Below, piece after piece: positions 1 through 6,507 of a stretch of 34,086 nucleotides of DNA. The first letter of the stretch is position 1, and each line of letters begins with the position of its first letter. The notes under the pieces were generated by a model. The model was given only the letters and a program-made list of their open reading frames with translations. It had not been told where the DNA came from and did not search any database. The DNA is from Deltaproteobacteria bacterium (GTDB lineage: Bacteria > Myxococcota_A > UBA796 > UBA9615), in the NCBI GenBank assembly GCA_023954745.1, contig JAGSHC010000042.1, forward strand, positions 1 to 34,086, in the 5' to 3' direction. A program made the position numbers and the translations under genes.

Positions 1-593
1 ACCATGCGCGCGCCTCTCCATGGGGCCGCCGGGCTGGCCAGGGCCTTCGCGAAGCGGACCGGGTCGATCCCCTTCTCCGACCGAAGCGAGGGCAGCAGTC
101 GCTGGTCCACTCCATCGGAGATCGCGCGGACACCACACCACGGGATCCCCCGGTCGGCGCAGGCAAGGGCCACCCACGCCCCCTCCATATCGCACGCGAC
201 GGCCTGGTGGCGCTCGGCCAGCGCGCGCTTGTCCTCGGGCCGATGCACGAAGGCCGGGACCGTCACCAGCGAGCCCTGGGCCAGGCGTCGGGGGAGTCGA
301 GCGAGAGCCCCGCGGAGGCGGTCTAGGTCGCTGGAAGGAACGGGAGGAGGGACCTCACCCGCAGCAAACACCTCTGTCACGAGGAGGAGGTCTCCTTCAG
401 TGAGCCCGGCGCGGAGTCCGCCTGCAAAACCAACCTGCAGCACGCGCGCCGGTCGCCGGGCTTCCAGATGGGCGATGGCGCGCTCCGCACCCTTGCGACC
501 CACTCCACAGACGAAGCGTTCGACGTCCGCCAGGTCGGTTGGGACGCCCCGAAGCTCGACCTGTAGGGCCGCGACGAGCAGGAGACCGCTCAT
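1..593 (-). CDS. Nucleoside phosphorylase-family protein (MTA/SAH nucleosidase-like), C-terminus cut by window edge
   Basis: Reading leftwards from ATG at 593 gives about 197 codons without a stop, so the gene runs off the left edge. The protein begins MSGLLLVAALQVELRG. It has the family's glycine-rich segment VGFAGGL (about 54-60), then GDLLLVTEV (68-75), and the purine-binding signature CDMEGAWVALAC (about 134-145), where the Met-Glu pair normally contacts the nucleoside ribose and base. This is the PNP/UDP phosphorylase fold, which splits nucleoside N-glycosidic bonds. Hopanoid-associated HpnG-type phosphorylases share this short architecture, so the substrate is not fixed by the sequence. 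A GAGGG about 8 nt upstream supports the start. It is divergent from the CysQ-like gene with only 17 nt between start codons, so each promoter must lie inside the other gene or be leaderless. The fold is confident; the exact substrate is not. Confidence 0.8.
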   Translation of the reverse strand, partial: MSGLLLVAALQVELRGVPTDLADVERFVCGVGRKGAERAIAHLEARRPARVLQVGFAGGLRAGLTEGDLLLVTEVFAAGEVPPPVPSSDLDRLRGALARLPRRLAQGSLVTVPAFVHRPEDKRALAERHQAVACDMEGAWVALACADRGIPWCGVRAISDGVDQRLLPSLRSEKGIDPVRFAKALASPAAPWRGARM

Positions 594-597
594 GCAG

Positions 598-603
598 TAC
601 CCT
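598..603 (+). promoter_or_regulatory. Candidate leaderless -10 element of the CysQ-like gene
   Basis: TACCCT (TANNNT) ends 7 nt before the ATG at 611, and there is no SD-like sequence between them. A transcript would start at or next to the start codon. The element lies within 5 nt of the divergent gene's start codon, so polymerase binding here would also cover that gene's start. Confidence 0.4.
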
Positions 604-610
604 CGCCGGC

Positions 611-1432
611 ATGATCCCAGACGCCACTTTGCTGCAAGGCACTCTCGCCGTGGTCCGCAACGCCGCCCACGAGGTGATGTCCCGCTACCGCTCCCAACAG
701 ACCATCTGGGACAAAGATGACGCGGGGGCGGAGAGCGGTGGGCACGCCGGCAACCCGGTGACCGAAGCCGACCTCGCCGCGGACCGGGTGCTGCGCGAAG
801 GGCTTCTCGACCTCCTCCCCGAGGCCGGTTGGCTCTCGGAGGAGACCGCCGACGAGCCCTCCCGACTGGAGCGAGACCTCGTCTGGATCGTCGACCCGAT
901 CGATGGAACCCGGGAGTACGTGGAGGGGATCGACCAGTTCGCGATCTCGGTCGCTCTCTCGCACCGTGGCTCCCCCGTCCTCGGGGTGTTGCTCAACCCG
1001 GCGACGGACGAGCTGCTCTGCGCGGTGGCGGGAGGCGGCGTGACCCTCAACGGGGCACCCGTGAGCGCGATGCCGTCCCGTCCCCTCGACGGCGCCACTC
1101 TCCTCGCGAGCCGGACGGAGAGCCGGAAGGGCGAGTTCGACCCCTTCAAGGAGCGCATGGTGGTCCAGGACATGGGCAGCACCGCCTGGAAGCTCGGCCT
1201 CGTCGCGGCCGGCAAGGGGCACGCCTACTTCACCCGCAAGCCGCGCAACGAGTGGGACATTGCCGCGGGGGTCATGCTCTGTCGCGAGGCAGGCGCGGAG
1301 GTGACGGACCTGGACGGCAACGCTCACGTCTTCAACCGCCCAGACCCTCTGTTGCGGGGGGTCGTGACGGCCGTCCCTGGGGTGCACGCCGAGGTGATGG
1401 CGATGATCCGAGAGGTCGGCACGCTCCTCTAA
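611..1432 (+). CDS. cysQ: CysQ-like 3'(2'),5'-bisphosphate nucleotidase / inositol-monophosphatase family
   Basis: The 273-residue protein belongs to the Mg2+/Li+-dependent phosphatase family. It shows TEADLAAD (51-58), the metal-binding EE pair (77-78), the hallmark DPIDGTREYVEG (95-106) and a C-terminal EWDIAAG (214-220) with the third metal Asp. CysQ members hydrolyse 3'-phosphoadenosine 5'-phosphate to AMP, clearing a by-product of sulfate assimilation and sulfotransfer. The DGTREY variant and the length favour CysQ over a plain inositol monophosphatase, which remains the alternative. An in-frame extension upstream to about 539 would overlap the divergent gene, and the ATG at 611 gives the family-typical N-terminus. 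No SD precedes this ATG; instead a TACCCT lies 7 nt upstream. No sulfate-assimilation gene is adjacent. Confidence 0.85.
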   Translation: MIPDATLLQGTLAVVRNAAHEVMSRYRSQQTIWDKDDAGAESGGHAGNPVTEADLAADRVLREGLLDLLPEAGWLSEETADEPSRLERDLVWIVDPIDGTREYVEGIDQFAISVALSHRGSPVLGVLLNPATDELLCAVAGGGVTLNGAPVSAMPSRPLDGATLLASRTESRKGEFDPFKERMVVQDMGSTAWKLGLVAAGKGHAYFTRKPRNEWDIAAGVMLCREAGAEVTDLDGNAHVFNRPDPLLRGVVTAVPGVHAEVMAMIREVGTLL

Positions 1433-1480
1433 GGGCACGAGCCGCTCACGGGGGAAGGGCACGAGGCGCTCGCGGGGGCT
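1433..1480. repeat. Two-copy 24-bp imperfect tandem repeat between convergent genes
   Basis: Bases 1433-1456 and 1457-1480 match at 20 of 24 positions; both begin GGGCACGAG and contain CGCTC followed by a run of G. They fill the whole gap between the stop of the CysQ-like gene and the stop of ygfZ. No clear terminator stem is seen, so this looks like a local duplication. Confidence 0.7.
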
Positions 1481-2520
1481 CAGACGTGCGCCCGGATCGT
1501 GGCCTCGGGGCCGCCAGCTTCACCCACCGCCAGGGTCATCCCCACCTCGTTGCTCCGCTTCTTCACGTATCCGAGGAAGACCCCGCCGCCGAGTCGGGCC
1601 GATTGCACCGCCGAGGTGACGTACCCCACGTTCTTCCCCCCGTTGAAGAGCTCGGTCCCCGGGGCCGGAGCCACGTCCGCCTGGAGCTGCACGAGCAACC
1701 TCGCCGGCGTTCCGATGGAGTCGAGGCGGCAGATGACCTCCTGGCCGATGTAGCAGCCCTTGGTGAAGGACACGGCGCGGTCCTTGAGCCCTCCTTCGAG
1801 GACGATGTTGAGCGACGTGACGTCTCCGCCAGGGCGGGGCAAGGCGCTCTCGATGCGAGCCGCTTCGAGCTGAGCTGGGGTCGCCGAAGGGAGTCCCAGC
1901 GCTGCCGCGAGGGCGTCGGCTGCCTCCGCGGGCCCGACGAGGACGAAGCTCTCCGGAACCCCGAGGTCGCGGCGGATCACAGTCACTTCCACGTCCCCGA
2001 GGTTCGATGCGCAGTGACGATGCTCCCCCTCCTCTGGGAGGGCGGCGCCGGCCGATGCGAGGGCAGCCCCAGCGCCGGGTCCCACGACGGCAAACGCCAC
2101 ATGATCGGTCACTTCGAAGTAGACCTTCTCGGCGATGACGTACTTGTCCAGCATCTCCACGAAGGCGGCGGATGCGCCTCGCTCGAACAAGCCCAACATG
2201 TGCCCGGTCTTCTTCTCTCCGTCCACGAGGTAGATGTGCGCGTCCGCCACCAACCGGCCCTGCACCGAGTTGAGCGTGGCCCGGACACCGTGTCCTGGAC
2301 CCGCCTTGTCCAGCAGGACGATGTCGTTGGACAGCATGGCGTGGAGGAAGCGCACGCGGTCTCGCCCGTCGATCTGGAGGACGTCGACGGGCAGCGGGCC
2401 CACCAGGTGCGCTTCGAGGAAGAGGGACTCGGTGGAGACAGGCCCCGCGGTCGCGAGATCTTGAAAGGACTGGCGCACTCCGGGGAGGGCTGCCTCGGAC
2501 CATTTGGCGAAGATGCTCAT
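1480..2520 (-). CDS. ygfZ: YgfZ/GcvT-like folate-binding protein (tRNA-modifying/Fe-S maintenance)
   Basis: The 346-residue protein has the YgfZ signature KGCYIGQE (254-261) with the conserved Cys256. An N-terminal GcvT-like half contains VDVLQIDGRDRVRFLHAML (about 45-63), a family-typical segment. YgfZ proteins bind tetrahydrofolate and help keep or repair certain Fe-S enzymes, including the tRNA methylthiolase MiaB; they are cytosolic. The frame is open upstream to 2757, but that stretch overlaps the divergent OmpA gene and is low-complexity. The ATG at 2520 gives the homologous-looking N-terminus MSIFAKWSEAA. There is no SD; AACACT sits 6 nt upstream, a weak match to the -10 pattern seen elsewhere here. 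It converges on the CysQ-like gene and is divergent from the OmpA gene. Confidence 0.9.
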   Translation of the reverse strand: MSIFAKWSEAALPGVRQSFQDLATAGPVSTESLFLEAHLVGPLPVDVLQIDGRDRVRFLHAMLSNDIVLLDKAGPGHGVRATLNSVQGRLVADAHIYLVDGEKKTGHMLGLFERGASAAFVEMLDKYVIAEKVYFEVTDHVAFAVVGPGAGAALASAGAALPEEGEHRHCASNLGDVEVTVIRRDLGVPESFVLVGPAEAADALAAALGLPSATPAQLEAARIESALPRPGGDVTSLNIVLEGGLKDRAVSFTKGCYIGQEVICRLDSIGTPARLLVQLQADVAPAPGTELFNGGKNVGYVTSAVQSARLGGGVFLGYVKKRSNEVGMTLAVGEAGGPEATIRAHV

Positions 2521-2529
2521 GGCGGCAGT

Positions 2530-2585
2530 GTTTGCACGAGATGGCCCGATGGCAAACGCCGTCTGTCGGTCACGGCGACCGTGAC
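2530..2585. promoter_or_regulatory. Inverted repeats in the divergent ygfZ / OmpA intergenic region
   Basis: Two inverted repeats sit in the 106-bp gap between divergent genes. GTTTGC (2530-2535) pairs with GCAAAC (2552-2557) across 16 nt. GTCACGG (2569-2575) pairs with CCGTGAC (2579-2585) across CGA. The second lies just upstream of the OmpA -10 candidate, a plausible operator position. No regulator family is recognised. Confidence 0.35.
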
Positions 2586-2591
2586 GCCCGC

Positions 2592-2622
2592 TGCTACCAT
2601 CGCGTCGGCCTGTTTGAGGAGG
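2592..2622 (+). promoter_or_regulatory. Extended -10 and Shine-Dalgarno of the OmpA/TSP3 gene
   Basis: TGCTACCAT (2592-2600) reads as an extended -10 element (TGnTANNNT). GAGGAGG (2616-2622) is a strong SD ending 4 nt before the ATG at 2627, implying a leader of about 20 nt. This is the SD-led contrast to the SD-less genes elsewhere in the window. Confidence 0.5.
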
Positions 2623-2626
2623 TCCG

Positions 2627-4504
2627 ATGTCCGCTCGCTCTGCCCTCTGTCTCGCGTTCGGGGTCGCCCTCGGGCTGCTCTGTCCGCCGAACTCCGCGCT
2701 CGCGCAACCGACGCCGAGCTTCGATAGCCAGCGGTACCTTCCAGCCGGGAATACCAATGGCTTCCTGGTGGTGCCCGAGGCGCACGTGCTCCCGAAGCTG
2801 AAGTTCGGCTTCGACGTGCAGCTGAACTTCGCCTATCGCCCACTTCAACTCCTGAGCACGAACCAGCAACGGGAGGGCGCGGTCATCGATGCGCTCTTCG
2901 CCGGGCACGCTCGCGTGGGCTTCGCCCCCACGGACTGGATTCAAGTCGACCTCAAGCTGCCCTTCATGCAGTTCGCGAGCACGGGGTCGGGCCTCAGTCA
3001 GCTCAATGGCAACACGGCAGGGGTGTTCTCTCTGGGAGACCTCTGGCTCGAGGGGCGGTTTCGCCTGCTTCGGGAAGAGAAGCACGTCGTGAGTGTGGCG
3101 CTGATGCCCTTCGTGACGTTCCCCACCGGCAACCCCCGGATGATGCTGAGTTCCGGCGTGCCCACGTTCGGCGCCCAGGCAGCGTTGAGCCGTGTGATCT
3201 GGCGCTTTCGGCTCGCGGGGGCCATTGGGTACCGCTTCAAGCTGGGCAACCCCGGGTACCTCCTGCTCGGCGACCGCGTCGCCGCGGACGATGAGATCCT
3301 CTACTCCGCAGGGCTGGGCTTCGCCATCGTGCCGGAGCGCCTGGACGTGAATCTCGAGCTCTTCGGCACCGGCATCGTGGGTCCTGGCCGCTCTCCGGGG
3401 GTGGTGACGGACTATCCCGGCAAGGGGAGCCTGCACAGCCCGCTGGAGGCTCTTGTCGACTTCAGAATTCAGCTGGCAAAGGGCTTCTCTGCCGTCGTCG
3501 GGGGAGGGTGGGGCATCACCACGGGCGTGGGGACGCCCGCCTTCCGAGTCATCGCCGGGGTGAGCTACGCACCCTCCCGCGATCGTGATGGCGACGGGAT
3601 CCTCGACGGGGTCGACGAGTGCCCCGAAGTGGAGGAGGACATGGACGGCTTCGAGGACGAAGACGGCTGTCCCGAGGTCGACAACGACGAAGACGGCGTG
3701 GTGGACGGCGAGGATGGCTGCCCACTGGACCCCGAAGACGTGGACCAGTTCGAGGATGCCGATGGTTGCCCCGACCCCGACAACGACGGCGACACCTTCC
3801 TCGATGGCGTGGACGACTGCCCCGACGCGGCCGAGGACGTGGACCAGTTCGAGGACGGGGACGGCTGCCCCGACCCGGACAACGACGCAGACGGGGTGCC
3901 CGACGCAGACGACGCGTGCCCGAACGCGCCCGAGGACCTCGACACCTGGGAGGACGAAGACGGCTGCCCGGACGAGGACAACGACGGGGACGGGTTCCTC
4001 GACGCCGACGACCTCTGCCCACTCGACGCCGAGAACGTCAACGACTTCAAGGACGACGACGGCTGCCCCGACGACACCATCGCGGTGGTCAAGGACGACA
4101 AGATCGTCATCCTCGACAAGATCCTCTTCGTCACTGCGAAGGACGTCATCCTGCGTCGGAGCTATCCGATCCTCGAGGCGGTCAAGAACACGATCCTCGA
4201 CAACCCGCGCATCTTGAAGGTCCGCATCGAGGGACACACCGATGACCGCGGTTCGGACGGCTACAACCAGCGCCTCTCGGACCAGCGCGCGGCGGCGATT
4301 CTCCGCTACCTCATCGCGGCTGGCGTCTCGGCGGAGCGGCTGGAGTCGGTGGGCTATGGCGAGGTCCGGCCCATCGACAGCAACGACACCGCGGATGGTC
4401 GCGAGCGCAACCGCCGGGTCGAGTTCACCATCCTGGAGTTCGAGAAGCTGATCGAACAGCAGGGCGTCGATCTACCGGCCAGGGAAGACAAGCGCGCCGA
4501 CTAG
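2627..4504 (+). CDS. OmpA-family outer-membrane protein with TSP3-type Asp-rich repeats
   Basis: The 625-residue protein has three parts. A signal peptide (about 1-26, ending ALAQ) leads into a roughly 290-residue region rich in alternating hydrophobic residues, read as a beta-barrel. Residues about 319-483 hold at least five TSP3-like repeats, with DxDGDG loops alternating with DGCP/DxCP cysteines; such repeats bind Ca2+ in known proteins. The last ~130 residues are an OmpA peptidoglycan-binding domain with EGHTDDRGSDGYNQRLSDQR (about 535-554) and a C-terminal ERNRRVEF. The barrel would sit in the outer membrane, the repeats would act as a stiff Ca2+-dependent spacer, and the OmpA domain would hold peptidoglycan. 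This barrel-TSP3-OmpA layout is common in Myxococcota. It has its own promoter, and argE follows after 25 nt. Confidence 0.9.
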   Translation: MSARSALCLAFGVALGLLCPPNSALAQPTPSFDSQRYLPAGNTNGFLVVPEAHVLPKLKFGFDVQLNFAYRPLQLLSTNQQREGAVIDALFAGHARVGFAPTDWIQVDLKLPFMQFASTGSGLSQLNGNTAGVFSLGDLWLEGRFRLLREEKHVVSVALMPFVTFPTGNPRMMLSSGVPTFGAQAALSRVIWRFRLAGAIGYRFKLGNPGYLLLGDRVAADDEILYSAGLGFAIVPERLDVNLELFGTGIVGPGRSPGVVTDYPGKGSLHSPLEALVDFRIQLAKGFSAVVGGGWGITTGVGTPAFRVIAGVSYAPSRDRDGDGILDGVDECPEVEEDMDGFEDEDGCPEVDNDEDGVVDGEDGCPLDPEDVDQFEDADGCPDPDNDGDTFLDGVDDCPDAAEDVDQFEDGDGCPDPDNDADGVPDADDACPNAPEDLDTWEDEDGCPDEDNDGDGFLDADDLCPLDAENVNDFKDDDGCPDDTIAVVKDDKIVILDKILFVTAKDVILRRSYPILEAVKNTILDNPRILKVRIEGHTDDRGSDGYNQRLSDQRAAAILRYLIAAGVSAERLESVGYGEVRPIDSNDTADGRERNRRVEFTILEFEKLIEQQGVDLPAREDKRAD

Positions 4505-4515
4505 CCGGGCTCGTT

Positions 4516-4521
4516 TAGACT
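4516..4521 (+). promoter_or_regulatory. Candidate leaderless -10 element of argE-like gene
   Basis: TAGACT lies in the 25-nt gap after the OmpA gene and ends 8 nt before the ATG at 4530. The intervening CCGCCCTC has no SD character. No convincing -35 is seen 17 nt upstream. Confidence 0.4.
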
Positions 4522-4529
4522 CCGCCCTC

Positions 4530-5657
4530 ATGCACGAGCCCATAGCCCTGACCGAGCGTCTGGTGTCCAGCGACACCGTGTCCGCGCGCCCCAATGCACC
4601 CATGGTTGCGGACTTGCAGGGCCTCCTCGCTGGGGTCGGCGCCCACGTCGAGCTGCACGGCAAGCCCGGGGACGACAGCCAGCTGAACATCCTCGCGCGA
4701 CTCGGACCTGCCGATGGCGAGGGGGGGCTTCTCATGGCGGGGCACACCGACACCGTGCCTTGGGACGAGAGCATGCGGGCCACGACGGCTCCTGAGCGGG
4801 ATGGGCGCCGTCTCTACGGACGCGGCACCTGCGACATGAAGGGAGCCATCGCCGCGATGGTCTGCGCGTCGGAGCGCATTGACGCCTCGCGGCTCCGCAA
4901 GCCGCTGTGGCTCGCCTTTACGTTCCAGGAGGAGATTGGGTGTCTGGGCGCCAAGGAGCTCGCTCACGGCCCCGTCCATCTCCCCGTGGACCACTGCATC
5001 ATCGGCGAGCCGACGGGGCTCCGCCCCGTGACCCGGCACAAGGGGTACGTGATCAGCCGCGTGCATCTGCGGGGGGTGCCGTGCCACAGCTCGGACCCCA
5101 CCCAAGGAGTGAGCGCGATCCACGCCGGAGCTCGCGCCATCGACGCGCTGCTTCGGCTCGGCGAGGAGTGGAAGGGCCGGCCGGTCGACGCTGGGGGGCT
5201 CACGCCGCCCTACACGACCCTCAACATCGGGCTGTTCGACGGTGGCGCGGCGCGGAACATGGTGCCGGAGCGCTCGTCTTTCACCATCGAGGTTCGTCCG
5301 TTGCCCGGGCTCGATCCCGAAGCCCTCCTCGACGAGGTCGAGCAGGTCGCACGCGCCGCCGCCACCACTGTCAGCGGCATTGGCTTGCAGTTCGAGCGAG
5401 TGGAGGTCGACGAGCCATTGTTCACCGCCGACGACGAGCAACTCGTCCAGTGGCTGGTCGCGCAGACGGGCTTCGCCCCCAGCACGGTGCCGTTCTACAC
5501 CGAGGGCGCCTTCTTCACTCAGATGGGGGCCCGCACCGTCATCTGCGGGCCCGGCGAGATCGACCAGGCCCACCGGGTCGATGAGTGGGTCGCCCTCGAT
5601 GCCCTCGAGGAGGCCGCGCAGCTCTACACCCGTGCCATCGAGGAGTTCTGCACGTGA
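4530..5657 (+). CDS. argE: ArgE-like N-acetylornithine deacetylase (M20 metallohydrolase)
   Basis: The 375-residue protein has the M20 di-zinc motifs: GHTDTVPWD (71-79, His72 and Asp74), [10 protein letters not shown] (98-106, bridging Asp102), the catalytic EE pair in [13 protein letters not shown] (131-143), and [10 protein letters not shown] (157-166, metal Glu160). The [15 protein letters not shown] segment and the length fit acetylornithine deacetylase, which releases ornithine for arginine synthesis. Succinyl-diaminopimelate desuccinylase or another M20 deacylase cannot be excluded. The lid domain starts around VRHLRG-like strands near residue 175 and a late His lies in DQAHRVDEW. The gene overlaps the next one by 4 nt (GTGA), so it is translationally coupled to the AAA+ ATPase, an unusual neighbour for argE. 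No other arginine gene is in the window. Confidence 0.82.
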   Translation: MHEPIALTERLVSSDTVSARPNAPMVADLQGLLAGVGAHVELHGKPGDDSQLNILARLGPADGEGGLLMAGHTDTVPWDESMRATTAPERDGRRLYGRGTCDMKGAIAAMVCASERIDASRLRKPLWLAFTFQEEIGCLGAKELAHGPVHLPVDHCIIGEPTGLRPVTRHKGYVISRVHLRGVPCHSSDPTQGVSAIHAGARAIDALLRLGEEWKGRPVDAGGLTPPYTTLNIGLFDGGAARNMVPERSSFTIEVRPLPGLDPEALLDEVEQVARAAATTVSGIGLQFERVEVDEPLFTADDEQLVQWLVAQTGFAPSTVPFYTEGAFFTQMGARTVICGPGEIDQAHRVDEWVALDALEEAAQLYTRAIEEFCT

Positions 5658-6469
5658 CCGACCCGAACCTGCAGGGCATCAGCCCCTGGACGGTCCCCGA
5701 CGAGCCCTACTACGTCTCCACCGGGGAAGAGGTGGCCTTGTTCGAGCAGGCTGCGGCCCAGAAGATCCCGGTCCTGCTCAAGGGGCCCACGGGCTGCGGC
5801 AAGACGCGGTTCGTGTCGTACATGGCGCATCGGCTCGGCCGGCCCCTCGTCACGGTGGCGTGTCACGAGGACCTCACGGCGAGCGATCTCGTGGGTCGCT
5901 TTCTCTTCGTGGACGGAGAGACTCGCTGGGTGGATGGGCCCCTGACGGCGGCCGTGCGCATGGGAGCGATCTGCTACCTGGACGAGGTGGTAGAGGCGCG
6001 CAACGACACGCTCGTGGTCATCCATCCGCTCTCGGATGACCGCCGCATTCTTCCGGTCGAGAAGCGCAACGAGCTGCTTCACGCGGCGGACGGGTTCCAG
6101 CTGGTCATCTCGTACAACCCGGCCTACCAGTCGGTCATGAAGGACCTCAAGCAGAGCACGCGCCAGCGATTCGTCGGGATCAGCTTCGACTACCCCGAAC
6201 GCGACATCGAGACCCAGGTCGTGGCGTCCGAGGGCGGCGTCGACGAGGACCTGGCCAGCCGGCTCGTGCGGGTCGCACACCGGGTGCGCAAGCTCCGGAA
6301 CCACGGCCTCGAGGAGGGAGTCAGCACCCGTCTCCTCATCTACGCCGCCCGCCTCGTGGGGGCGGGCCTCAGCCCCGAAGTGGCCTGCCGGGCCGCCATC
6401 GTCGAGCCCCTCTCCGACGATCCCGACTTGCAGCGCTCCATGACCGAGGTAGTGCGCGACTTCTTCTAG
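5654..6469 (+). CDS. CbbQ/NirQ/NorQ-family MoxR-type AAA+ ATPase
   Basis: The 271-residue protein starts at GTG 5654, inside the stop of argE (GTGA overlap), with GAGGAG upstream. It has Walker A GPTGCGKT (44-51), Walker B ICYLDE (106-111), sensor-1 Asn in SYNP (153-156), and the arginine-finger segment STRQRF (168-173). A C-terminal CbbQ_C-like helical region follows. CbbQ/NorQ ATPases form hexameric rings that work with a VWA partner to remodel or load metal into a target: Rubisco for CbbQO, nitric-oxide reductase for NorQD. The VWA partner is the next gene. No Rubisco or nor structural gene is visible, so the client here is unknown. The first 20 residues ([19 protein letters not shown]) are typical of this family. 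Confidence 0.9.
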   Translation: MTDPNLQGISPWTVPDEPYYVSTGEEVALFEQAAAQKIPVLLKGPTGCGKTRFVSYMAHRLGRPLVTVACHEDLTASDLVGRFLFVDGETRWVDGPLTAAVRMGAICYLDEVVEARNDTLVVIHPLSDDRRILPVEKRNELLHAADGFQLVISYNPAYQSVMKDLKQSTRQRFVGISFDYPERDIETQVVASEGGVDEDLASRLVRVAHRVRKLRNHGLEEGVSTRLLIYAARLVGAGLSPEVACRAAIVEPLSDDPDLQRSMTEVVRDFF

Positions 6470-6470
6470 G

Positions 6471-6493
6471 GGCCGGCTCTCGGAATCCCGGCC
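6471..6493 (+). other. GC hairpin between the AAA+ and VWA genes
   Basis: GGCCGG (6471-6476) and CCGGCC (6488-6493) form a 6-bp stem with an 11-nt loop, right after the AAA+ stop codon. There is no U-tract. It could weaken read-through or mark an mRNA processing point between the two genes. Confidence 0.35.
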
Positions 6494-6499
6494 TACAAT
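6494..6499 (+). promoter_or_regulatory. Candidate leaderless -10 element of the VWA gene
   Basis: TACAAT, one base from the consensus TATAAT, ends 8 nt before the ATG at 6508. The spacer GCGGGGGC leaves no room for a normally spaced SD. This suggests the VWA partner can be transcribed separately from the ATPase, making a leaderless message. Confidence 0.45.
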
Positions 6500-6507
6500 G
6501 CGGGGGC

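Noticed and set aside
2594-4237. Minus-strand open frame of 547 codons opposite the OmpA gene
   Set aside because: It mirrors the Asp-rich repeats (Val/Leu-rich in reverse) and has no independent signal.
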